This document shows, one piece after another, positions 45,517-55,200 of a stretch of DNA of 64,000 nucleotides. The notes under the pieces were generated by a model. The model saw nothing but the letters and a program-made list of their open reading frames with translations, did not search any database and was not told the origin of the DNA. Source of the DNA: Paenibacillus sp. PCH8. Lineage in GTDB: Bacteria > Bacillota > Bacilli > Paenibacillales > Paenibacillaceae. The stretch covers positions 186,001 to 250,000 of the forward strand of contig NZ_PKQK01000004.1 in assembly GCF_002968835.1 (NCBI RefSeq). The letters run 5' to 3'. Position numbers and translations under genes: made by a program. Every line of letters starts with the position of its first letter. Position 1 is the stretch's first letter.

Positions 45517-45638
45517 CATTTCGTATAACCTCGCAGGCCGAAAGTGTACACAGGGCGAGGGTCTCTACGGGAAGCCTATACTTCCTAACTACGATGCCAA
45601 GGAATCAAGTTATTCCTTGCTCGTAGTTAGGATTTTTT
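45517..45638 (+). promoter_or_regulatory. Purine-riboswitch-like leader with overlapping terminator, controls an EamA exporter
   Basis: The three-way junction of purine riboswitches is recognisable. J1/2 ATAA (45525-45528), P2 CCTCGC/GCGAGG (45529-45534, 45555-45560), J2/3 GTCTCTAC (45561-45568), P3 GGGAAG/CTTCCT (45569-45574, 45581-45586), J3/1 with AACTACG (45587-45593). The ligand-contact bases fit: T62 and T66 as U47/U51, and C89 as the specificity C74, so a guanine-type pocket is likely. L2 is about 20 bases instead of 7 and L3 reads CCTATA, so the canonical loop kiss is not there. The last strand CCTAACTACGA (45584-45594) is also the 5' arm of a terminator that pairs with TCGTAGTTAGG (45621-45631) and ends in TTTTTT. 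Ligand binding should prevent the terminator, an on-switch. Confidence 0.65.
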
Positions 45639-45718
45639 GCGTTTGGCTGGTGTCTGTGACCTTGGCATGAACCCAACATGCGGACGTATTTTTCAATCAT
45701 CAGGAGGTTTATTCACGA

Positions 45719-46672
45719 ATGAAATATTATCTGTCCGTTCTCGCAGGAGCGATGAGCTATGGCATATTATCCACGATTGTGGTTCTGGCTTACGGCGAAG
45801 GATACCAACTTGGAGAGGTTGTGGGAACACAACTGATTACAGGTTTTCTCCTGTCCTGGATGCTAGCGCTATACACACGAGTTAGATCTAAACGCAAGTC
45901 ACAGGCTAATGGTAAAGCATCAGCAGCCGTATCACAGGTGTTCAAACGCTTAACGTGGAAACAACGCCTGATTTTGATGGCTGCCGGTACACCAACGGTC
46001 ATTACAGGTCTCGTCTATTATCAGTCTTTGCGTTATATACCAGCGTCTCTTGCCATTATTCTGTTGTTTCAGTTTACATGGATTAGCGTATTGATTCAGG
46101 CTGTAAGCAAGCGTCAACGTCCAGACAAAGTTACGTTCATGACGTTAATCATTCTGTTCGGCGGAACTTTGCTGGCAGCGGGTTTCCTGGAACAGGGACT
46201 GGGTGAGTTTAATGGTCTGGGTATTGCTCTTGGACTGATGGCAGCGGTAAGTTACTCCCTGTTCGTATTGTTCAGCGGCAAAGCGGTACCTTCCGCGCAT
46301 CCAGCCTTCCGCAGTGCGTGGATGGTTACAGGCGGATTGATCCTGCTCTGCATTTTATTCCCACCGACCTTCCTCTTTAACGGATTGATCTGGAGCCAGT
46401 TGCTTGTGTTCGGACTGCTGCTTGGATTCTTCGGTGCTTTCATTCCACCCGTTCTATTCGCGATTGGCGTTCCTCATATTGGCGGAGATATGGCCGGAAT
46501 TCTGGGTGCAGTGGAGCTTCCGATTGCAGTGCTGCTGTCCTCTATCGTGCTCCATGAACATGTCAGTGGATTGCAATGGTTCGGGGTTATTGTCGTGCTG
46601 ATTGGTGTAGCCCTGCCAGAGTTGTATAAATTACGGATGAGACGTAGTCGAAGTACACCGTCATATTCCTGA
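45719..46672 (+). CDS. EamA/DMT family transporter under riboswitch control
   Basis: A 317-residue protein with ten membrane helices in two EamA repeats (YYLSVLAGAMSYGILSTIVV to about 130; and IALGLMAAVSYSLFVLFSG to 300). The signature GDMAGILGAVELPIAVLLSSIVLHEHVSGLQWFGVIVVLIGVALPEL marks the second half. EamA proteins export small metabolites. The purine-riboswitch-like leader in front, with on-type geometry, suggests a purine base or nucleoside as the exported substrate, as for the adenine-controlled pbuE. RBS AGGAGG lies 12 bases before ATG 45719. Confidence 0.88.
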   Translation: MKYYLSVLAGAMSYGILSTIVVLAYGEGYQLGEVVGTQLITGFLLSWMLALYTRVRSKRKSQANGKASAAVSQVFKRLTWKQRLILMAAGTPTVITGLVYYQSLRYIPASLAIILLFQFTWISVLIQAVSKRQRPDKVTFMTLIILFGGTLLAAGFLEQGLGEFNGLGIALGLMAAVSYSLFVLFSGKAVPSAHPAFRSAWMVTGGLILLCILFPPTFLFNGLIWSQLLVFGLLLGFFGAFIPPVLFAIGVPHIGGDMAGILGAVELPIAVLLSSIVLHEHVSGLQWFGVIVVLIGVALPELYKLRMRRSRSTPSYS

Positions 46673-46720
46673 GTGAAGTAAGAAGTGGATATTGCGGTGG
46701 TTGAACGGGAATACAAGGAT

Positions 46721-46745
46721 AAAAGCCTGAGAAATCAGGCTTTTT
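46721..46745 (+). terminator. Terminator after the EamA gene
   Basis: AAAAGCCTGA and TCAGGCTTTTT pair perfectly around GAAA. Confidence 0.85.
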
Positions 46746-46876
46746 CTATTGGGAGTTTCTGTTCGGCAACAATAGCCCAGAGGGGTCATTTTCTTTGTCA
46801 TGCGAATCAGGTATGCTTAATGGGTACATCCATTTGTAGATTAATCATGATGGGACATTGAATGAGGAGTGTTTAT

Positions 46877-47302
46877 ATGAATAGCTGGTTTAGAAAAGCA
46901 TGGCCTTTGTTAACACTGGGTCTGGCTGTTGTTGTATTGCTTGGATCATTTTTGGTTTATTTTATGGGTAAAGACGTATCCCCGGGATCGGGTAGCGCGG
47001 TAACTGCACAAGCCGAGACACCGGAGGATTTGAAGGGATATGAAGTCATTGATGTGGACGTGAGTAACGATGGTTTTGGACCAGACGTTATCGAGGTGAA
47101 AGCGGGTGTGCCGACCAAAATCAACTTTATTCTGACCCGGTCGGTTACCCATGTCAAATCGGTGGGATCACAAAAGCTTGGCATGGATCTATACATGCAA
47201 AAGGGACCCAATTATTATACTGTCGACAAAGATCTGCCTAAGGGAGAATACGAAATTCACTGTGGTATGTACATGATATACGCAACGATTAAGGTCGTAT
47301 AA
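46877..47302 (+). CDS. Membrane-anchored cupredoxin domain protein
   Basis: About 141 residues. One N-terminal membrane anchor (LLTLGLAVVVLLGSFLVYFM) is followed by a cupredoxin domain: GFGPDVIEVKAGVPTKINFILTR, THVKSVG and EIHCGMYMIYATIKVV. The His before VKS, Cys of HCGM, and Met of GMYM are plausible copper ligands, like those of the EfeO/YdfE type. The domain lies outside the membrane and could carry copper or electrons. ATG 46877 is chosen because GAGGAGTG precedes it; an earlier ATG at 46862 is too near that site. A terminator follows. Confidence 0.8.
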   Translation: MNSWFRKAWPLLTLGLAVVVLLGSFLVYFMGKDVSPGSGSAVTAQAETPEDLKGYEVIDVDVSNDGFGPDVIEVKAGVPTKINFILTRSVTHVKSVGSQKLGMDLYMQKGPNYYTVDKDLPKGEYEIHCGMYMIYATIKVV

Positions 47303-47307
47303 GCAGA

Positions 47308-47347
47308 AGGAGCATGGTTTCGGGTCCCCGAACTTTGCTCCTTTTTT
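47308..47347 (+). terminator. Terminator after the cupredoxin gene
   Basis: GGAGCA, TTCGGG pair with CCCGAA, TGCTCC, interrupted by a few unpaired bases, then TTTTTTT. Confidence 0.75.
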
Positions 47348-47398
47348 TGGTGCGTGATATCATGAGGGAGTGAGTAAAATCGATCTGGAGGTGGCGGA

Positions 47399-48421
47399 AT
47401 GAAAGCGCTATTTATTGGAGGGACAGGCACCATCAGTACGGCGATTACGAAAATGCTTGCGAAGCAAGGCTGTGAACTTTATTTGATTAATCGAGGTAAT
47501 CATAATGATGAGTTGCCTGCGGAGGTTAACGTACTTCAAGCGGATATGAATGACGAGACACGCGTAGCGGAACTGATTGCTGATCTCGAATTCGATGTTG
47601 TCGCAGACTTTATCGCCTTTGTACCGTCTCAATTGGAGCGAGATTACCGTTTGTTCAAGGATAAAACGAAGCAGTTTATTTTTATAAGTTCGGCGTCGGC
47701 GTACCAGACACCTTTGGCAGATTACCGGATCACGGAAGGAACGCCATTATCGAATCCATACTGGGAGTATTCCCGTAACAAGATTGCATGTGAAGATTAC
47801 CTGATGAAGCAGTATCGAGAGCATGGATTCCCCGTGACCATTGTGCGTCCAAGTCATACGTACGGGGAGAAATCGGTACCTCTCGGTGTTCATGGGGCTC
47901 AAGGCAGTTGGCAGGTTCTGAAGCGCATTCTTGAAGGCAAACCTGTTATTATCCATGGAGATGGCACATCGCTGTGGACTATTACGCACAACACGGATTT
48001 TGCCAAAGGATTCATTGGACTGATGGGGAATATCCATGCGATTGGTGAGTCGGTACATATTACCTCGGACGAGTCAGTCACCTGGAATCAGATTCATGAA
48101 ATTATTGCTGGCGTGCTCGGTGTTAAGCTTCATGCGGTTCATGTACCATCGGAGTTCTTGGCCGCATGCAGTGAACAGGATCTTCGCGGGGGTTTGCTGG
48201 GAGACAAGGCCAATACCGTTGTGTTCGATAACAGTAAGCTGAAGCGGCTTGTGCCGGAATTTGTAGCAACGACAAGAGCTGATCAGGGCATTCGGAGTAC
48301 GATTGAGCACATTCTGGAGCATCCTGAATTACAGACCGAAGATCCGGAATTTGATGGTTGGTGTGACCGGGTCGTTGGAGCATTGGACGAAGCGTTATTG
48401 AAAATAAGAGATGAGAAGTGA
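47399..48421 (+). CDS. NAD-dependent epimerase/dehydratase family protein
   Basis: A 340-residue extended SDR. The Rossmann motif reads FIGGTGTISTAITKML, and DMNDE follows as the adenine-contact segment. Catalytic Ser-Tyr-Lys positions are in FIFISSASAYQ and YWEYSRNKIACED (Y...K). VRPSHTYGE and HGDGTSLWTITHNTDFAKGFIGL follow. It is near plant CSP41-type and bacterial NAD-epimerases with unknown sugar substrate. RBS CTGGAGGTGG. The next gene begins 9 bases after its stop. Confidence 0.87.
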   Translation: MKALFIGGTGTISTAITKMLAKQGCELYLINRGNHNDELPAEVNVLQADMNDETRVAELIADLEFDVVADFIAFVPSQLERDYRLFKDKTKQFIFISSASAYQTPLADYRITEGTPLSNPYWEYSRNKIACEDYLMKQYREHGFPVTIVRPSHTYGEKSVPLGVHGAQGSWQVLKRILEGKPVIIHGDGTSLWTITHNTDFAKGFIGLMGNIHAIGESVHITSDESVTWNQIHEIIAGVLGVKLHAVHVPSEFLAACSEQDLRGGLLGDKANTVVFDNSKLKRLVPEFVATTRADQGIRSTIEHILEHPELQTEDPEFDGWCDRVVGALDEALLKIRDEK

Positions 48422-48430
48422 GGCGTCTAT

Positions 48431-49087
48431 ATGTCCCAAACCGGTCATCAATTTGTAAAAGAAATGACTAAAACCGTCACATTGGACTATTTGTTGCACA
48501 TTCCTGAAACCGAGGCCCCCTCTGCTGTCGACCAGAAGTGGCCCGTCATTTTATTTCTACATGGTGCTGGAGGACGAGGAAATAATCTGGAGATGGTCAA
48601 AGAAAATGGAATTCCACATATTGCTGACCAGGACAAAAGCTTCCCGTTTATTGTCATTTCCCCGCAATGTCCAGTGAACGAGTTGTGGGCGATGCAGAAA
48701 GAGGTCGTTATGGCGATTGTGGAACATGTATTGCAGAACTATCCTGCTGATCAGAACCGGGTATATCTTACTGGACTCAGCATGGGTGGGTACGGAGCAT
48801 GGCATTTGCCAATGGATTATCCTGACGTATTTGCTGCCGTGGCTCCGATTTGCGGAGGAGCAGATCCATCCAAAGCGGAAGAATTGCAGCATGTACCGGT
48901 CTGGGCATTCCATGGGGCCAAGGACGACGTCGTATTGCTTTCGGAATCAGAGGGAATTGTGAATGCGCTCGAAGCGTTAAACGCAGATGTGAAGCTTACG
49001 GTATACCCCGAAGGCAATCATAATGCATGGACCGAGACGTACGACAATCCTGAACTGTACAAGTGGTTTCTCAGCCATACTTTATAA
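48431..49087 (+). CDS. Alpha/beta-hydrolase, phospholipase/carboxylesterase-type esterase
   Basis: A 218-residue hydrolase. Nucleophile elbow GLSMGGYG (Ser of GLSMG), the oxyanion strand ILFLHGAGGRGNN, the acid Asp near WAFHGAKDDVV and the His of EGNHNAW complete the triad. It resembles small feruloyl-esterase-like proteins of the prolyl-oligopeptidase/dienelactone hydrolase type. It has no signal peptide and is thus cytosolic. The 9-base gap to the epimerase-like gene indicates an operon. Confidence 0.87.
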   Translation: MSQTGHQFVKEMTKTVTLDYLLHIPETEAPSAVDQKWPVILFLHGAGGRGNNLEMVKENGIPHIADQDKSFPFIVISPQCPVNELWAMQKEVVMAIVEHVLQNYPADQNRVYLTGLSMGGYGAWHLPMDYPDVFAAVAPICGGADPSKAEELQHVPVWAFHGAKDDVVLLSESEGIVNALEALNADVKLTVYPEGNHNAWTETYDNPELYKWFLSHTL

Positions 49088-49129
49088 ACTAATTATTCAT
49101 GAACTGAAGTGATTTAGAATTCTTGAGTA

Positions 49130-49236
49130 TTTACTTTCCTTATTTGAATCGTTATAATCAAGAAAAAATGACACTTGTTAGGGGAGGCACCCCAACTTAG
49201 GACTTCGTTCCTTTGTTGGGGTGCCTCCCTTTTTTG
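49130..49236 (+). promoter_or_regulatory. Promoter with a terminator hairpin in its leader, before the giant surface protein
   Basis: TTTACT (49130-49135), 17 bp, TATAAT (49153-49158) is a good promoter. Only 20 or so bases after the expected start a 15-bp perfect hairpin GGGAGGCACCCCAAC (49182-49196) with GTTGGGGTGCCTCCC (49215-49229) is followed by TTTTTT. The coding region starts at 49261. The hairpin would end most transcripts after about 70 bases, so it may be an attenuator or the end of a small RNA. Alternatively it ends the esterase transcript. Confidence 0.55.
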
Positions 49237-49260
49237 GTGTGCCAAAAAGGAGAGCAGACG

Positions 49261-52200
49261 TTGAAAAAATCAGGAAAACGAGTGAAGAAACAAGCGGAAC
49301 AGCTAACCAAAGTGGTTTTGGCGTTTGCTTTATTATCGCCTCAAGCCCTGTTGCTTGAATGGGGTGCGAGCACTGTCATGGCTGAAAGTATTGAAACCAT
49401 CGGAATTGTAACCGATACATCCGGAATGAAGGCAGTGCAATCCTCCAAGGTGAAAGTGGAGATGAACAGTGATGGTAAATACAGAATCGTATTACTGCCG
49501 AACACCAATGTATTTTACGGTGGCGATACAGGGAATGTATCTACCATTATCGACCACAATGGATCTCCGGTGAACTTCAAATCGTTGCCGCTTAATTATT
49601 ACCGAATCAACAATAATGTGATTGAAATGTCCCGGCAAAAGGACAATGTCGAATACATTTTACGTGTATCCATTGTGAATGCCACGTCACAGGGAGGGTA
49701 CATGAAGGTTGAACTGGAAGCCATCAACCGTAGTGGATCGGCACTGAGTTTGGGAGGAACGTTTTATTGGGATACGATGGTGAACGGCAATGACGCTTCC
49801 CCGTTTGAAGTCATAGAGAATGGATGGCGTAATTACAGTGGAGGTGTTCAGGTCACAGCTTTTTATGCCAATACGTACAATGTTGTGAATGCAGATCGCA
49901 TATATATGGGCCAGTACAGTAGCCCGGACAGCGCCCAGCTAACAGGAGGTTCATCGCCTTCTGCGTTCAGTACGGGTCAGATCGTTACGTCGAGTGATAC
50001 AGCTGCACAATTTTGGTGGAATGCCAAATCAACGGAGAATCAGGCTTCACGCAAATTTTCAACGATCGTGGGAATCGGCCCCCAAAATGTTCCCCCTTCA
50101 TTTACACTAATGGCACCGGCTTCAGGTCAAACCTACTACAAAGGAGAGCAACTTCAGATCTCCGGTACAACGCGCGATACCGATGCAGGTGATCTGTTGA
50201 CTGTTAAATGGTCGATTGATGGTGGGGCTGAGAATACGCTGACACAGATGACGGCTACAGGTTCGAATCAGAATTTCAACACCAACTATACATTGCCTGA
50301 CACGCTTACAGACGGTACACATACGTTACAAGTATGGGTGATGGATGACAAGGGTGGGGTGTCCTCGGCAGGAACGGTTAACTTTACAGTGAGAAGTTTT
50401 GTTGTGCCGGGAACGCCAACATACACACTAGTTAACTCTAATAACCTGACAGTGAACTGGGATAAAAAAGCGAATGATGCATCGGTTACGTATGAGTTGA
50501 AGAATATGACAACGAATCAGATTTTCGATGCAGGTACATCGAACAGCCGTCAGATGACTGGATTGACTGCTAATACCAGCTATTCTTTTGCTGTTCGTGC
50601 CAAGAATTCAAGCGGCTCTTTCACGGGTTACTCCAGTCCAACCTCCAAGTATACATTGGCTAATCCGCCCTCTGTTGCGGCAGTGACTCAATCGGGGAAC
50701 TCCGTTATAGCGAGTTGGAATCCTAACGGCAACCCTGCAGGCACCCATTACAAAACGGAAATTCGCAACTCTGGCGGGCAGGTCCTTGTCACAGGAACAA
50801 CCTCTTCCACACGTACAGAGTTTACTCTGACCGGACTTGCGGACGGAAGATATGAAGTATATGCGGCTGCGCTAAATGGAGAAGGGATACAGACTTCGTA
50901 TATATCTGCTGGTGGAATGATCAAAGATACGACGGGACCAACGGCCCCTTCTGTTACAGTCACTCCGTCCTCATGGACGAAGGAAGATGTTCTTGTCACT
51001 GTGGAAGAGGGGAAGGATGGCTTAAGTGGAACTCAGAGGACTGAAGTTAAAGTCGGTCTGACAGGAGAATGGCGTGAATACAGCAACCCGTTCACCGTGA
51101 GCAGAGAAGGCAATACCTCTGTTATTGCACGCAGTATTGATGCTTTCGGCAATACAGGACAGGAAACGGCTGTAACAGCCAGGGTAGACCGGACGGCACC
51201 AACGCCACCTGTCATTTCACTGAATCCCCCGGATGGACTAAAGCGTCGGTCGTTGTCACGTTAACGGAGGGTACAGACGAAGGAAGCGGAATGGGTCTGA
51301 CGCAGTATAGGCTTGGAAGCGAGGCTGAATGGATTGATTACAAGAATCCCTTTACACTAAGTACCGAAGGCGTAACCGAAATTTACGCACGAAGTGTGGA
51401 TCGGGCCGCCAATGTCAGTGCTTCCACTTCGGCAACGGCCAGCATTGACAAGACTGGGCCCGAAGTGCCTAGAATTACATTAAGTGAGCAGGACTGGGCG
51501 AATCAGGATGTAACTATTGCAATAACCAGTGGTGAAGATACAGGCAGCGGACTTGCCAAAAGCCAATATCGACTACATGAACAAGGCCCCTGGATCGATT
51601 ACACCGGGGAAGTGAAGGTTACGGATGAGGGAGAGACGATCGTGTACGCGCGCTCTCTTGACCATGTAGGGAATATAAGCACAGTGGCACAGGTTACTGT
51701 TCGAATTGACAAGACAGCTCCAACCGAGCCAGTCATTCGTTTGAGCCAGAATGGGTGGAGCAAAGAAGATGTTCGCTTTACCATCGCTGGAAGTATGGAT
51801 GAACGAGCAATTTCGTATGAATATAGCCTGGATGGTGCCCCTTATATAACAGGGAGCACGGGTACGGTGAGCACAAATGGGGCTACGATCATTCGAGCAA
51901 GAGCCAGGGATGCTGTTGGGAATGTGGGCAAGGAGGTCAGTCGTACCGCCTATGTGGATCAGGTTGCTCCAACAATTGCATATACACTGAACGGACAAGA
52001 ATGGACGGAAACGGATATAGTCACTACAGTTCATTATGCCGATGCCCACTCAGGGGTTCAGGAGTTGGAACGATTCTATCAAGTGACGAACAGTACAGAG
52101 GCACCGGATCATTGGCTTGAAGCTCGCTCTGACGAGCATGAGATTTCCATTGAATCGGAAGGCATCTGGTACATCCATGCCAGAACAACAGACAGAGCAG

Positions 52201-55200
52201 GAAATACATATCAAACAACATCCTCACCTTATCAGATCCAACGCAAACCCCAGCAACCAAGTCAGGTAAGAGTGACACAGATCGGTGAGACCTCGGCTGA
52301 ACTTACAGTGGACTTGCCGACAGGTGAAAGGTATACCGATGGATATCAGTATGAGATTACGAATAGAACGACAGGACAGACATGGACACTGGAGTATCCT
52401 AACCACAGCGTAAGCAATCATTCCCTAACCGGTGGTCAAGTGTATGAATATGAAGTGAGAGTGAGGAATCATACCGGAGTAAGTGATGCAGTAACCGTTC
52501 AGGTCTTGACCATTCCTGCGGCTCCAGGAACACTGCATGTGCGGAAAGTGGATTCCCAGCCAGATCTGGCCGAAATTCAATTTGATTCGGTTCCGGGGGC
52601 TGACGCTTATCGCATCATTGCAGATACTTCAGACGGGATCCCCGTATTTGATCAGACGGTATCTGATATTGCAAACCTTCCTTATATCAGCAACCTCGTT
52701 CCTGGAACCATTCATACCATTTCCGTAACGGCTATGAATGAGAGTGGTACAGGTGCAAGTAGCAGAACCGGATTCCTGACACTACCGGCAGCGCCCGGAG
52801 AGTTTATGGCGGTTCAGATCAGAGAGCATGATATCTCTTTAGCTTGGGAGACGGTAACTTCTGCAACATACTATGGACTTTCGCGCGATGGTTCACCCAT
52901 ATATGAAGGAGAACAGACGGAATATCTGGATACGGGTCTGGATAGCGGAACGGATTACAGCTACGAGCTAATTGCTGGCAATGAAACAGGGCCTGGACCA
53001 CTCGCTGGATTACCTTTGCTCAAGACGTTACCTGGGCCGGTGTCCAGCTTAAATCTATCGGATGCTACCAGAACGAGCCTTCGTCTGGATTGGAACGCAG
53101 TAAGAGGAGCTGATCGATACGAATTGTGGGTGAACGGAGAGAAGAAGGGGACCATTCCTGCGGGAACCCAGGAATGGACCTTTGAGGGACTGGATTCTGG
53201 AACAACATATCAACTGGATGTACAGGCAGTGAACGGAAGTGGACAAGGAGTTCGCAGCTCAGTCGCAGGAACAACACTACCCGAGAGCCCAGCAGGACTC
53301 CACGTTGTGCAGGTAACGGAAAAAGGAGCAATCTTGAGTTGGGATCCCGTTGCAGGAGCAACAAAATATCGTGTGGTCATCAATGGGCAGAGCCATGAGG
53401 TATCAGACACACAACTAACAGTCCATCATCTGTCCAGTAGTCGTCAGTACACTTATGAAGTGCAGGCAGGAAATGCTGCCGGGTACAGTGCATCTACAAG
53501 CAGTACGGTTCTTACCCTGCCTAGCAGACCGGAAGGACTGAATGTCACGTGGACGGGTGAAACGGGTATGGGACTTACATGGCAAGCTGTAGAAACGGCA
53601 GATATCTATGTTGTGAGAATCAATGGATCCGAGGTGGGCAGAACATCGGAACTTGCTTACACGGCTGAAGGGTTGTTGCCCGGTACGGAGTATGCTTTGG
53701 AAGTGCAGGCCGTGAATAGTTCCGGTACTGGTGAAACTGCACAGCTCATCCGACTATCCAAACCGATGTCGCCTTCAGACGTGCTGGTTGACCCTGAGGT
53801 ACATCGTGCGAAAGTCTCCTGGTCTGTCGTGGAAGGGGCTGCTGAATACGTGATTGAACAGGGAGGCCGGGAGATTTACAGAGGAATGGAGAATGAGGCC
53901 TCTATTTCGGGACTCCAGGATGGAACGTGGCATCACTATGTCCTTTGGGCGGTCAACAGTCAAAAGACTCGTTCTGAAGCGACGGATATCTCCGTGTTGA
54001 CTTTGCCAGGCAAACCCGTTGAAGTTCGAGTACATGATGTGACACAGAATAGTCTCAGTCTGGATTTCAGCAACATAGGTGTTCAAGGAGCAGATCATTA
54101 TATCATTGAACGAGATGGGAGAGGAATCGCACGGATGGATGCGAATGTAACCCGGTTCGAGGACAGGGATCTGTCGCCAGGAACGAAATATGCTTACGTA
54201 ATCCGAGCAGTCAATGCAAGTGGTGCGAGTGAGCCGCTAGCCTTTGATAGGATGACTCAAACTTCACCCCTGATTGCAGAAGGCATTACGATAAATGCTG
54301 GAACGCATACGCTGGATCTGACATGGGAAGCTGTGAAGGGAGCGGCCGCTTATGACATTCGCAATCTGGGAACCGGAGAGGTGGAGAGCGTGTCGGAACC
54401 TTCTGTACATCTGACCAGTATGCTGGACGGCACAGCATATGAATTCGAACTCATCGCTATAAATGAAGAGGGGCATCGTTCAGATCCCGTTCGGGTTCAG
54501 GTTTTGACGAAGCCCATATCGCCTCAGACAGCGGGCATTGCTCACATAACAGATCAGACGGCGGCTCTGGACCTGACTGGAAGCTCCACACGTGGAGCGG
54601 AGCAATTCATTATTATCCGGGACGGCGTTGAAGTGGCTAAGGTTCCAGCAGATCAGACTGCATTTCAAGATATCGGACTAACACCCGGAGAGAGCTACAC
54701 CTACACAATCAAAACATTCAATGCATCCGGAGAGAGCGATTCCGGTTTCGAAGTTCAGTTAAGAACTTTGCCTGCAACGATTACTGAAGCTTTGAATCCA
54801 CGTATGATCGGCGAAAAGGATGGGCTTATCTCTTGGCAGAAGGTACAAGGTGCTGAGGGATATATCATACGTATCGGAGATCAAGTCTTCGCCACTATTG
54901 AAGAAGAGCACATCACGGAAGTAAGGTTAACTCATCTGGAGAGTGCAACATTATATGATCAGGTACAGATTATTCCTTATAATACGGCCGGTGCTGGAAG
55001 CCCAATGACTGTGACACCATTTTACACTTTGCCTCATGTTGACTCTTTGGAAATGAAGCTATATCCAGAGACAGATCACGTTAAACTGGAATGGGAATTC
55101 CCCTATATTAACGAGACATACATCGTACTACTTGACGGTACCGAGATCTATAGAGGCAAACAAAGAGAGTATGTCGCAGATCAACTGAATGCCGGTAAGT

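Noticed and set aside
49213..49260. Upstream extension of the giant protein's frame
   Set aside because: The extra codons lie in the terminator hairpin and T-run; TTG 49261 has a proper ribosome site and starts a signal peptide.
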